Under the pieces are notes generated by a model that was not told where the DNA came from, ran no database searches, and saw only the letters and a list, made by a program, of their open reading frames with translations. The position numbers were made by a program, and so were the translations under genes. From Rhodovulum imhoffii (GTDB lineage Bacteria; Pseudomonadota; Alphaproteobacteria; Rhodobacterales; Rhodobacteraceae), in the NCBI RefSeq assembly GCF_003046545.1, contig NZ_QAAA01000013.1:1-64000 (forward strand): 64,000 nt of DNA. Direction: 5' to 3'. Below, one piece after another: positions 47,635 through 55,039 of the stretch (the stretch's first letter is position 1; every line of letters begins with the position of its first letter).

Positions 47635-47925
47635 GTGCTGACAACCAGACTGATCGCGGTATCGCTGGTCTGGGCCGCTTTATCCGGGGCTGGAATGGGG
47701 GCGGAAACGCCGTTTGTTGCCGGCACCGCCCCTGACAGCAGGCCGGAAGGTGCGCCGACAATCACCGAAACCGCGAAAGACAGCGACTGGTACGCCGAGG
47801 CCCTCGCGGGTGTCGAGGCACCGTACCCTTACAGCTTGCGCTTTCTTGAAGATCAGGGGGGATGGTTCACGCCGTTTACCCGACCGGGAATGACCGGGCC
47901 ATACGATATTCGGGAAATGCATTGA
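47635..47925 (+). CDS. Small secreted protein, first gene of the redox cluster
   Basis: A 96-residue protein with a signal peptide (LTTRLIAVSLVWAALSGAGMGA) and a short mature part ending PYPYSLRFLEDQGGWFTP, then FTRPGMTGPYDIREMH. There is no Cys, CxxCH or repeat. The GTG at 47635 gives the best signal peptide but lies almost against its GGGGGGAG; an ATG at 47563 is an alternative. I do not recognise a family. It stands 91 bases upstream of the Met-rich gene on the same strand, so a role in the same exported system is inferred from position only. Confidence 0.6.
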   Translation: MLTTRLIAVSLVWAALSGAGMGAETPFVAGTAPDSRPEGAPTITETAKDSDWYAEALAGVEAPYPYSLRFLEDQGGWFTPFTRPGMTGPYDIREMH

Positions 47926-48016
47926 ACGCAGGCAAGGCCTGCGGAGCGATTGTCCGATCTCTTCGGGCAGTCGGGGAGTACGGGGCAAAGCCCCATAACC
48001 ACAAGGAGACAAAGGG

Positions 48017-48757
48017 ATGATTTCCAGCTTCAAGACTTTCGCGGCTGCGCTTTGTTCGGTTTCGATCCTCGCGCTGCCTGCGCTGGCCGAATCCCAGTCC
48101 GGCATGTCCGGCATGGACGGCATGTCCGGCATGGGTGGCATGTCCGGCATGGGTGGCATGTCCGGCATGGGCGGCATGTCCGGCATGTCCGGTATGAGTG
48201 GCATGGCTGGTGATGGCAGCAACTGGGTGTGCACCCAGTGGAGTTATGTCGCGCCCGGAATGATGGGCATGGGCGGCATGTCCGGCATGGGCGGCATGTC
48301 CGGCATGGGTGGCATGTCCGGCATGGGCGGCATGTCCGGCATGTCCGGCATGGGCGGCATGTCCGGCATGGGTGGCATGGGCGGCATGTCCGGCATGGGC
48401 GGCATGTCCGGCATGTCCGGCATGGGCGGCATGTCCGGCATGGGCGGCATGTCCGGCATGGGTGGCATGTCCGGCATGGGTGGCATGTCCGGCATGGGTG
48501 GCATGTCCGGCATGGGTGGCATGTCCGGCATGGGCGGCATGTCCGGCATGGGTGGCATGTCCGGCATGGGCGGCATGTCCGGCATGGGCGGCATGTCCGG
48601 CATGTCCGGCATGAGTGGTATGGCTGGCCATGGCAGCAACTGGGTGTGCACCCAGTGGAGCTCTGGCGCCCCCATGATGGGCATGTCCGGCATGGGTGGC
48701 ATGTCCGGCATGTCCGGCATGTCCGGCGAGTGGACCCCGCCCAAGAGCGACGGCTGA
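48017..48757 (+). CDS. Exported Met-Gly-Ser repeat protein
   Basis: A 246-residue protein with a clear signal peptide (residues 1-24, ending LPALA). The mature part is built from SGM and GGM triplets: 12 in residues 28-63, 39 in 86-202 and four near the C-terminus, about 60 methionines in all. Two copies of GSNWVCTQWS (Cys at 72 and 211) interrupt the triplets, so the protein is two related modules. AAGGAG stands 8 bases before the ATG. Met thioethers can bind Cu(I)/Ag(I) or be oxidised reversibly; which applies is unknown. A stable hairpin follows the gene. Confidence 0.88.
   Translation: MISSFKTFAAALCSVSILALPALAESQSGMSGMDGMSGMGGMSGMGGMSGMGGMSGMSGMSGMAGDGSNWVCTQWSYVAPGMMGMGGMSGMGGMSGMGGMSGMGGMSGMSGMGGMSGMGGMGGMSGMGGMSGMSGMGGMSGMGGMSGMGGMSGMGGMSGMGGMSGMGGMSGMGGMSGMGGMSGMGGMSGMGGMSGMSGMSGMAGHGSNWVCTQWSSGAPMMGMSGMGGMSGMSGMSGEWTPPKSDG
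48098..48721 (+). repeat. Coding tandem repeat ATGTCCGGCATGGGYGGC
   Basis: The Met-rich gene consists largely of an 18-base unit, ATGTCCGGCATGGGYGGC, and its 9-base half ATGTCCGGC. Copies are almost identical at DNA level, including third positions, which shows recent or ongoing expansion rather than protein-level selection alone. Copy number is therefore likely to vary between strains. It is not a CRISPR array: there are no unique spacers, and the units stay in frame. Confidence 0.95.
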
Positions 48758-48766
48758 CAAGCCTGC

Positions 48767-48791
48767 GGCCGGGCGGGCGTTCCGCCCGGCC
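48767..48791 (+). promoter_or_regulatory. Intercistronic hairpin after the Met-rich gene
   Basis: GGCCGGGCGG (48767-48776) pairs with CCGCCCGGCC (48782-48791) around GCGTT. No T-run follows. A stem like this between a gene for an abundant exported protein and the respiratory genes would protect the upstream message from 3' exonucleases and give differential expression. Confidence 0.65.
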
Positions 48792-48822
48792 ATTCCCTTA
48801 CTGAAGATCAACAGGGCATGCG

Positions 48823-50319
48823 ATGAAACTGCTGGGAAACGTGTTAGGTCTGGTGACCTTTGTTTTTTATGCCGCAACGGGTGTTCTGGCGGTTGTCGCG
48901 GCCTCACAACTGGTGCCTCATGCGGGCCAGCGTATTCAGCAGATATACCGGATCTGGGCAACGCCGGTCGGAACCTCGGAAATCGTCATGCCCGGCCCGG
49001 CCTGGATCGCATCGCGCGAGGCGGGCGCCAAGACCCCTTCCGATGACGCGGCACCCGTGGCGATAAGCGCCGACGCCGGTGAGGCCGTATTCCGCAAGTG
49101 TTCGGCCTGCCACACCGCCGATCAGGGAGGGGCCCACCGGACCGGGCCCAATCTCTGGAATGTTGTCGACCGGCCTGTCGCTTCGGTGGATGGGTTCGAG
49201 TTTTCCGAACCCATGGCAGGTCTCGCGGGAGAAGCCTGGAGCCCGGCACTTCTGGATGAATTTCTGGCAAACCCGCGTGGATTGGTTCCCGGAACCAAGA
49301 TGACCTACGCAGGTCTTTCCGGCGCGGCGGACAGGGCGAACCTGATCGCGTGGCTGGCGCAGCAATCCGATACCCCCCGCAGCCCGGATGATCTGGGGCT
49401 TGCGGTGGCCGGGGCGGCGGATGCCGGGGCGGAGGCGGCCCCCGAAGCGGCGCCTGAGATTGCGCCGGTCCCTTACCCGGAGGGCGTGACCTATCGCAAT
49501 CCGCCCGGCGCGGATGCCGGTGAACGTGCCCGCATCGAAGAGGCCGTTGCCGCGCTCAAATCCGAGGCCGAGACGCTCGACTATGAGCGCGCCCGCTTTC
49601 ACCCGATCCATTTCCCGCCGCGGATCGAAACCGCGAGCAACGCGGAATGCTTGGTCTGCCACAAGGAAGTTCTTGAAAACAAAGTCCGTGAAAGCTCACC
49701 CGCAGGGGTGGAGGCCCAGGAAAGCCTGGCCTGGTACCAGACCCTGGACACTTATACCGGGCCGCAGGCAACGTTCCACTGGCGGCACCTTGAGAGCGAC
49801 TTCGCCAAAGAGGTCATGAACCTTGAGTGCACCTTCTGTCACAGAGGCAATGACCCGCGTGAGGAAACCCCCGACATGGTGCCGACCCGTGCCGCTTTCA
49901 GTGCCGCACCCCAGCCGGAGTTCACTTTGCGCAAGATGGTCAATCCGACCGACACCTGCCTGCGATGCCATGGTGCCTACCCCTCGCCCGAAGAGATCAT
50001 GGGCCTGGCCGGGCCCTGGCATGAGGTGCGCGAGGATTTCGAGTTTCCCGAAACGCCGAACGGCTGCATGACCTGCCATGCCGAACTGTATCGCACCAAC
50101 CGGCATATGGTGACCTATCTCAACGCCGAAACCATTGAGGAACTGGCACGCGAGGGGTCGTCTGACACCTGCTACGGCTGCCATGGCGGCCGCCAGTGGT
50201 ACAGCATTGCCTACCCGTATCCGCGTTCGCCCTGGCCGATGATGCCCGAAGGCGTTCCCGGCTGGGCCGAAGGCCGGCCCACGGCCCCCGACGCGCGTTA
50301 CGCGCTGCCCGAGAATTGA
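48823..50319 (+). CDS. Membrane-anchored hexaheme cytochrome c
   Basis: A 498-residue protein with one N-terminal membrane helix (LGLVTFVFYAATGVLAVVAA, residues 8-27). Residues 84-182 are a class I cytochrome c: CSACH at 93-97 and Met ligand in GTKMTY near 160. An Ala/Pro/Glu linker leads to a five-heme part with CLVCH (276), CTFCH (336), CLRCH (379), CMTCH (415) and CYGCH (450). The fusion gives six c-hemes on the periplasmic face. With no NrfD/DmsC anchor in the cluster, it is the likely electron carrier to or from the molybdoenzyme that starts 13 bases downstream. I do not recognise the exact family of the five-heme part. Confidence 0.88.
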   Translation: MKLLGNVLGLVTFVFYAATGVLAVVAASQLVPHAGQRIQQIYRIWATPVGTSEIVMPGPAWIASREAGAKTPSDDAAPVAISADAGEAVFRKCSACHTADQGGAHRTGPNLWNVVDRPVASVDGFEFSEPMAGLAGEAWSPALLDEFLANPRGLVPGTKMTYAGLSGAADRANLIAWLAQQSDTPRSPDDLGLAVAGAADAGAEAAPEAAPEIAPVPYPEGVTYRNPPGADAGERARIEEAVAALKSEAETLDYERARFHPIHFPPRIETASNAECLVCHKEVLENKVRESSPAGVEAQESLAWYQTLDTYTGPQATFHWRHLESDFAKEVMNLECTFCHRGNDPREETPDMVPTRAAFSAAPQPEFTLRKMVNPTDTCLRCHGAYPSPEEIMGLAGPWHEVREDFEFPETPNGCMTCHAELYRTNRHMVTYLNAETIEELAREGSSDTCYGCHGGRQWYSIAYPYPRSPWPMMPEGVPGWAEGRPTAPDARYALPEN

Positions 50320-50332
50320 GGAGCACCGGAAA

Positions 50333-52891
50333 ATGACCCCCAGAGACGATCATATTGACCCGGTCGCCCCCCAGCGTGAGGATCGGCGCGATTTCCTCAA
50401 GACCTCGGCTGTTGCGGCCGCCAGCACCCTGGTGTTGGGGCCGGGGGCGCGCAAGGCCCATGCCTTCGCTTATGAACCCTATCCAACCGATGATGAGCTT
50501 GAGACCGTCGTCACGAGTTGTGCGCATAACTGCGGGTCCCGGCACATGCTGGTCGCACACAAGAAGGGTGACGTGATCGTGCGCCTGTCCACCGATAACG
50601 GGACCTACCAGGGGGATGAGTACGGCACCGATACCGAAGAAAAACCGCAGATCCGGGCCTGTCTGCGCGGTCGTTCCTACCGGCTGCGGCTTTATTCGCC
50701 CGAGCGCCTTCTCTATCCGATGAAGCGTGTCGGCGAACGGGGCGAGGGCAAGTTCAAACGCATCGGCTGGGAACAGGCTCTGAGCGAAATCGCCGAGCGC
50801 ATGGTGCATCTCAAGCAGACCTACGGGCCCACCGCCCTGGTGGACCAAAGCTATGCCGGCGCTTCTTACGGGGTGCTGCACAAATCCGACCAGATCGAGG
50901 GGCTGCTTGGCCGGTTTCTCGGTATGTTCGGGTGTCGGACGTCATCCTGGTCCGTTCCCTCGTACCAAGGTACAACGTTTTCCTCCAGGATGACGTTCGG
51001 CACGATCGAAGATGGAAATGAAGACGATGCGTTCGCCCATTCCAAGCTGATCATCATGTGGGGCTGGAACCCGGCCTACACGTTCCATGGCGGCAACACG
51101 TTCTACTACATGCGGATGGCCAAGCAGCGGGGCTGCAAGTTCGTGCTTGTGGACCCGCAATATACCGACAGCGCCGCCGCCTACGATGCCTGGTGGATTC
51201 CGATCCGCCCCAATACCGATGCGGCGATGCTGGCGGGCATGGCCTATCACATCTGGGACAAGGACCTGCACGATCAGGACTTCATCGACCGCTTCGTGCA
51301 GGGAATGGACAAGGGAACCATGCCCGACTGGGCCGGGGGGCAGGAGAGCTTTCGGGATTACATTTTCGGCGAGACCGACGGCACACCCAAGACCCCGGAA
51401 TGGGCGGCGGAGATTTGTGGTGTCAAGGCCGACGATATCCGCAAGCTGGCGGAGATGTATGCCACCACGAAACCCGCCGCCCTGAAGGCAAGCTGGGCGC
51501 CGGGGCGCAACGCCTATGGCGAACAATACAACCGCATGGCCGCGGCCGTTCAGGCGATGACCGGCAATATCGGCGTTCTTGGGGGGTGTGCCGAAGGGGT
51601 CGGCAAGGCCTGGCATGCCGAAGCCGTCGCTTATCCCTACGATCAGTATTCCAATGTCTGGTTTGCCTCGATCAAGTCGGACCGCTGGGCGCATATCGTG
51701 CTGAACTACCCCAACGTGAAGCGTGAGGAGGCCGGGCTCTGGCCGCGGGGGGATGCCCTTGACGGGGTGATTCCGAACATCCGCGGCATTTTCTGGCAGG
51801 GGTCGGACTGGCTCAACCAGTTGACCAATATCAACAAGGAAATAGAGGCGATCCGAAAGCTCGACAGCTATGGCGAAGGCGAGAGTTTGCTGGTCTGCAT
51901 GGACAGCACCATCACGCCGACGGGCATCTGGGCCGATTACCTGCTGCCCATCGCCACCCATTTCGAGCGCCACGATGTGGCCCTGCCCTGGTACAAGGGG
52001 CATTACTACATCCACCGCCCGAAAGTGATCGAGCCGATGGGCGAGTCGAAATCCGACTTTCAGGTGTTCACGGAGCTTGCGTATCGGCTGGGTTTTGGGC
52101 CGCAATACAACCCGAAGGCCGGGCGTGACTATTTCAACAATCCCGACGCCGTGGATGAGGCGTATCTCGTCGACTGGTGGCACCGCGTGCAGGATCACCA
52201 GGGGGTCGACTGGGATTGGGAAACCTTCAAGAAGCGCGGGGTTTACAAGTTTATCCTGCCCCGGCCGCATGTGGCCTTCCGCGACCAGATCGAGAACGGA
52301 ACGCCGTTCCAGACGCCTTCGGGAAAGATCGAGATTTTTTCCACCACGCTGGCGCAGATCACCGACTGGACGAAAACGCAGTATGGGTATCCGATCCCGG
52401 CAATCCCGAAATGGGTCGAGCCGTGGGAAAGCCTGATCAGCGAGAAAACAGCCGAATTTCCCTTTCACATGGTCAGCCCGCATCCGCGCTGGCGGACGCA
52501 CTCGATTTTCCACAACATTCCGTGGCTGCGGGAAACCTACAGCCAGGAAACCACGATGAACGCCTCGGATGCGGCCAGGCTCGGTATTCGCAACGGCGAT
52601 ATCGTCGAGTGCTGGAATGACCGCGGCAAGGTCGTCACGCCGGTTTACGTGACCGAACGCTGTATGCCGGGGGTCGTCGTGTTACATGAAGGGGCGTGGA
52701 TGGATCTGGATGAGAACGGCGTGGACCGTGCCGGAAATCCGGACTTCCTGACGCTGGACGAACCATCTCCGGCGGGGGCCTTCGCCTATAACACGGTGTT
52801 GTGCAATGTGAAGAAATCCGATCTCGGCCACCGGCCCGGCTGGGACCAGCTTGCAACCGCGCGGAGCCACGTGTTCCGCCGGGATCTGTAA
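50333..52891 (+). CDS. Tat-exported molybdopterin oxidoreductase, DMSO reductase family (DmsA-like)
   Basis: An 852-residue catalytic subunit. The twin-arginine signal is DRRDFLKTSAVAAAS (Arg 18-19). The Fe-S site reads CAHNCGSRHML plus ACLRGRSYR, i.e. Cys63, Cys67, His71, Cys110: the third ligand is His where DmsA has Cys. RVGERGEGKFKRIGWEQAL and the MGD-binding regions follow. A Ser in SWSVPSYQGTTF sits where DmsA has its molybdenum ligand. Enzymes of this group reduce S- or N-oxides and similar oxyanions in the periplasm. Followed by the Fe-S subunit and a TorD-like chaperone. The substrate is not predictable. Confidence 0.92.
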   Translation: MTPRDDHIDPVAPQREDRRDFLKTSAVAAASTLVLGPGARKAHAFAYEPYPTDDELETVVTSCAHNCGSRHMLVAHKKGDVIVRLSTDNGTYQGDEYGTDTEEKPQIRACLRGRSYRLRLYSPERLLYPMKRVGERGEGKFKRIGWEQALSEIAERMVHLKQTYGPTALVDQSYAGASYGVLHKSDQIEGLLGRFLGMFGCRTSSWSVPSYQGTTFSSRMTFGTIEDGNEDDAFAHSKLIIMWGWNPAYTFHGGNTFYYMRMAKQRGCKFVLVDPQYTDSAAAYDAWWIPIRPNTDAAMLAGMAYHIWDKDLHDQDFIDRFVQGMDKGTMPDWAGGQESFRDYIFGETDGTPKTPEWAAEICGVKADDIRKLAEMYATTKPAALKASWAPGRNAYGEQYNRMAAAVQAMTGNIGVLGGCAEGVGKAWHAEAVAYPYDQYSNVWFASIKSDRWAHIVLNYPNVKREEAGLWPRGDALDGVIPNIRGIFWQGSDWLNQLTNINKEIEAIRKLDSYGEGESLLVCMDSTITPTGIWADYLLPIATHFERHDVALPWYKGHYYIHRPKVIEPMGESKSDFQVFTELAYRLGFGPQYNPKAGRDYFNNPDAVDEAYLVDWWHRVQDHQGVDWDWETFKKRGVYKFILPRPHVAFRDQIENGTPFQTPSGKIEIFSTTLAQITDWTKTQYGYPIPAIPKWVEPWESLISEKTAEFPFHMVSPHPRWRTHSIFHNIPWLRETYSQETTMNASDAARLGIRNGDIVECWNDRGKVVTPVYVTERCMPGVVVLHEGAWMDLDENGVDRAGNPDFLTLDEPSPAGAFAYNTVLCNVKKSDLGHRPGWDQLATARSHVFRRDL

Positions 52892-52906
52892 CGCGGAGGA
52901 CGCGCC

Positions 52907-53578
52907 ATGGCCGCGAATCTCGACAAGGAACGCATCAAGGAAAACGTCGCGCGGATGAAGCGCGAAACCTACACACCGGTCGTTCCGGACATGCAGATGG
53001 GTTTCATCCACCACAACGTGGATTGCATCGGCTGCCGGGCCTGCGAAATGGCCTGCAAGGACAAGAACGGCCTTGCGCCGGGGCCCCGGTTCCGCCGGGT
53101 CCAGTATATCGAAGGCGGGACCTACCCGGAGGTTTTCGCCTTCAAGGTGAACATGTCCTGCAATCACTGCGCGGAACCGGCCTGCCTGCCGTCCTGCCCG
53201 ACCGGCGCGATCTTCAAGCGCAAGGACAATGGCGTGGTGGATATCGACAGCACGCTGTGCATCGGGTGCCGCAAGTGTGAGGCCGCCTGCCCCTTCGGGG
53301 CGCCGCAATACGATCCGCAGGATAACCTCGTCAAGAAATGCAACATGTGCATCGACGAGCTGGAGGCCGGGCGCAAACCCTATTGCGTTGCCGCCTGCAT
53401 GATGCGCGTGCTCGATGTCGGCCCGATCGACGGGTTGCGCGACGGCACCTACGAGACCAAGGCGCGCGGTGAGAATGAAGCGGTCGTGCGGCAGGTGCAC
53501 TCCATGGCGGACCCGAACCTGACCAATCCCTCGATCGTGTTCATTCCGCACAGCAAGGGGGTGGTCGATGACGGGTGA
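52907..53578 (+). CDS. Four-cluster ferredoxin subunit (DmsB/NrfC-like)
   Basis: A 223-residue electron-transfer subunit with sixteen Cys in four groups: CIGCRACEMAC (40-50), CNHCAEPACLPSC (85-97), CIGCRKCEAAC (118-128) and Cys145/148/160/164. Each can hold a [4Fe-4S] cluster. It has no signal peptide and would be exported by the Tat system in complex with the molybdoenzyme. It starts 15 bases after that gene and overlaps the chaperone gene. It passes electrons between the molybdenum subunit and the next carrier, here probably the hexaheme cytochrome. Confidence 0.93.
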   Translation: MAANLDKERIKENVARMKRETYTPVVPDMQMGFIHHNVDCIGCRACEMACKDKNGLAPGPRFRRVQYIEGGTYPEVFAFKVNMSCNHCAEPACLPSCPTGAIFKRKDNGVVDIDSTLCIGCRKCEAACPFGAPQYDPQDNLVKKCNMCIDELEAGRKPYCVAACMMRVLDVGPIDGLRDGTYETKARGENEAVVRQVHSMADPNLTNPSIVFIPHSKGVVDDG

Positions 53579-54305
53579 GCCCATCCCTCCGGCACAGGCG
53601 GCCCGCCTTGAATTTCTGGCCGATGCTCTGGATGTCCTGATCCGGCTGCATGACCGGGAAGTGGATCGGTCTCTTCTGATGGCGATGCAGCGTCACCGGG
53701 TGGCGCAGTGGATGGCGCGCGGCCCCGGAACGCCGGCTGTCGGTCGCGCCGCGGCCGACCTGGAAGACGCCTTGTCCGGGATCGGCCTCCAGCCGGATGC
53801 TGTGCTGCTGGACGCCCTCGCGGCGGAATATGCCGACATCTACCTGACCCACGCCTACCGCGTCGCGCCTTGCGGCTCGGTCTGGCTGACGGAGGACCGT
53901 CTGGAGCGTCAGTTGCCCATGTTCGAGGTGCGCGACTGGTATGCCCATTACGATATCACGGTCCCCAACTGGCGTCGCCGCGCCGATGACCACCTGGTAC
54001 ACGAGTTGCAATTCGTTTCGTTCCTGTGCCGCCAGGGGACGCCGGTCGCCGTGGCGGATGCGGCCCGGTTTCTCGATTTGCATGTGCTGTCGTGGGTGCC
54101 GCAGTTCTGTGTCAAGGGGGCCGGGCTGATGCGTCAACCGCTTTACCGTGCTTTGGCACGGCTGACCGCCGCCGTTCTGGAAGATCTGCGCAGCCTGCTG
54201 GAAGAGATGACCGGCTCCGCGCGACAGGTTCGCGCCTTGCCCGATCCGGCCCGGCCCGAGCCGGAGGAAAACGCCTATGTTCCGGGCCTCGCGGAAAGCT
54301 GGTAA
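53568..54305 (+). CDS. TorD/DmsD-type molybdoenzyme chaperone
   Basis: A 245-residue all-helical cytoplasmic protein. Features of the TorD family are AAEYADIYLTHAYRVAPCGS near residue 85, the EVRDWYAHYDITVPNW segment with its conserved Tyr/Trp, and DHLVHELQFVSFLC near 143. Such proteins bind the Tat signal and the apo-enzyme until the molybdenum cofactor is inserted. It overlaps the ferredoxin gene by 11 bases and the next gene by 29 bases. Confidence 0.85.
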   Translation: MTGEPIPPAQAARLEFLADALDVLIRLHDREVDRSLLMAMQRHRVAQWMARGPGTPAVGRAAADLEDALSGIGLQPDAVLLDALAAEYADIYLTHAYRVAPCGSVWLTEDRLERQLPMFEVRDWYAHYDITVPNWRRRADDHLVHELQFVSFLCRQGTPVAVADAARFLDLHVLSWVPQFCVKGAGLMRQPLYRALARLTAAVLEDLRSLLEEMTGSARQVRALPDPARPEPEENAYVPGLAESW

Positions 54306-55038
54306 CATCACGCGGGAAACCATCCTGAGTTGTCGGCCTTCGGGGTGCCTGCGTGATCTGACCCCAGAGAACATCGCCGCCCTCTATCTCGACGGCACGC
54401 GCCGGATCGGCTGTGCCGATGTGTCTTGTCCAGCCTGTGCCGGTGCCGGGCGCGCGCACCTTGAAGATCTTTGCGAGGGGTTTGACGCCTTGCTGGCGGC
54501 GCGGGGGCTGCCGGGGCTGGAATTCGTGGGTCTCGATCCTGCGGCGCTTGGGGCGTGGCGCCGCCGCCGCCGGGAAGCCCCCGCCGATATGGGGCGCCGC
54601 CGCCTGTTTGTGCCGCCCGAAGACACGCCCACTGCGTTGCGGCGCCTCCAGGCAAAAGGCGCGCAAAGGCCTGGTGTGCCCTTTGCTCATGTGCCGGTCA
54701 TTGACGCGGAGCGGTGCAGCGGATGTTCCGCCTGCGTACGGGTTTGCCCGGAGGGGGTGATTTCCCTTGCCGACAGCCTGGAAGGGGGGGGGGCTGCCTA
54801 CCGGGTCCGCCCCACAAGGTGCTGCGGATGCGCCCTTTGCGTGGATGTGTGTCCGGAGAGCGCGCTGCGCCTTGACCGCTTCGCACCCGCGCCTGTGGAT
54901 TTGCAGCTTGCACATTCGATCTGCCCGTCTTGCGGCGCGGACAAGCTGGACCCCGTAGCGAAGGCGACCGACGGCGTCGGCCCGTGCCGGGTCTGTCGCG
55001 CGGTCCGCTCCCGGCCGCCGGTTCTCGTCATGCGGTAA
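54277..55038 (+). CDS. Fe-S protein of the redox cluster (two ferredoxin motifs plus extra Cys pairs)
   Basis: A 253-residue cytoplasmic protein. The N-terminal part has spaced Cys (19, 24, 46, 51, 54; e.g. CADVSCPAC) without a known motif. Residues 140-195 form a two-cluster ferredoxin (CSGCSACVRVCPEG; CCGCALCVDVCPES). A last pair of CxxC motifs (CPSC near 216, CRVC near 237) could bind zinc or iron-sulfur. NapF-like proteins near molybdoenzymes help cofactor loading; a similar job is an inference. It overlaps the chaperone gene by 29 bases and converges on the response-regulator gene one base away. Confidence 0.75.
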   Translation: MFRASRKAGNITRETILSCRPSGCLRDLTPENIAALYLDGTRRIGCADVSCPACAGAGRAHLEDLCEGFDALLAARGLPGLEFVGLDPAALGAWRRRRREAPADMGRRRLFVPPEDTPTALRRLQAKGAQRPGVPFAHVPVIDAERCSGCSACVRVCPEGVISLADSLEGGGAAYRVRPTRCCGCALCVDVCPESALRLDRFAPAPVDLQLAHSICPSCGADKLDPVAKATDGVGPCRVCRAVRSRPPVLVMR

Positions 55039-55039
55039 C

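Noticed and set aside
48098-48721. Repeat array read as CRISPR or satellite DNA
   Set aside because: Units are in frame, without unique spacers, and code for a secreted protein. No cas genes are near.
47876-48961. Minus-strand open frame of 361 codons rich in His-Ala-Gly
   Set aside because: It is the mirror of the Met-Gly repeat gene: the 18-base repeat stays open in several frames. It has no start signal, no signal peptide and no domain; the plus frame has a Shine-Dalgarno and a signal peptide.
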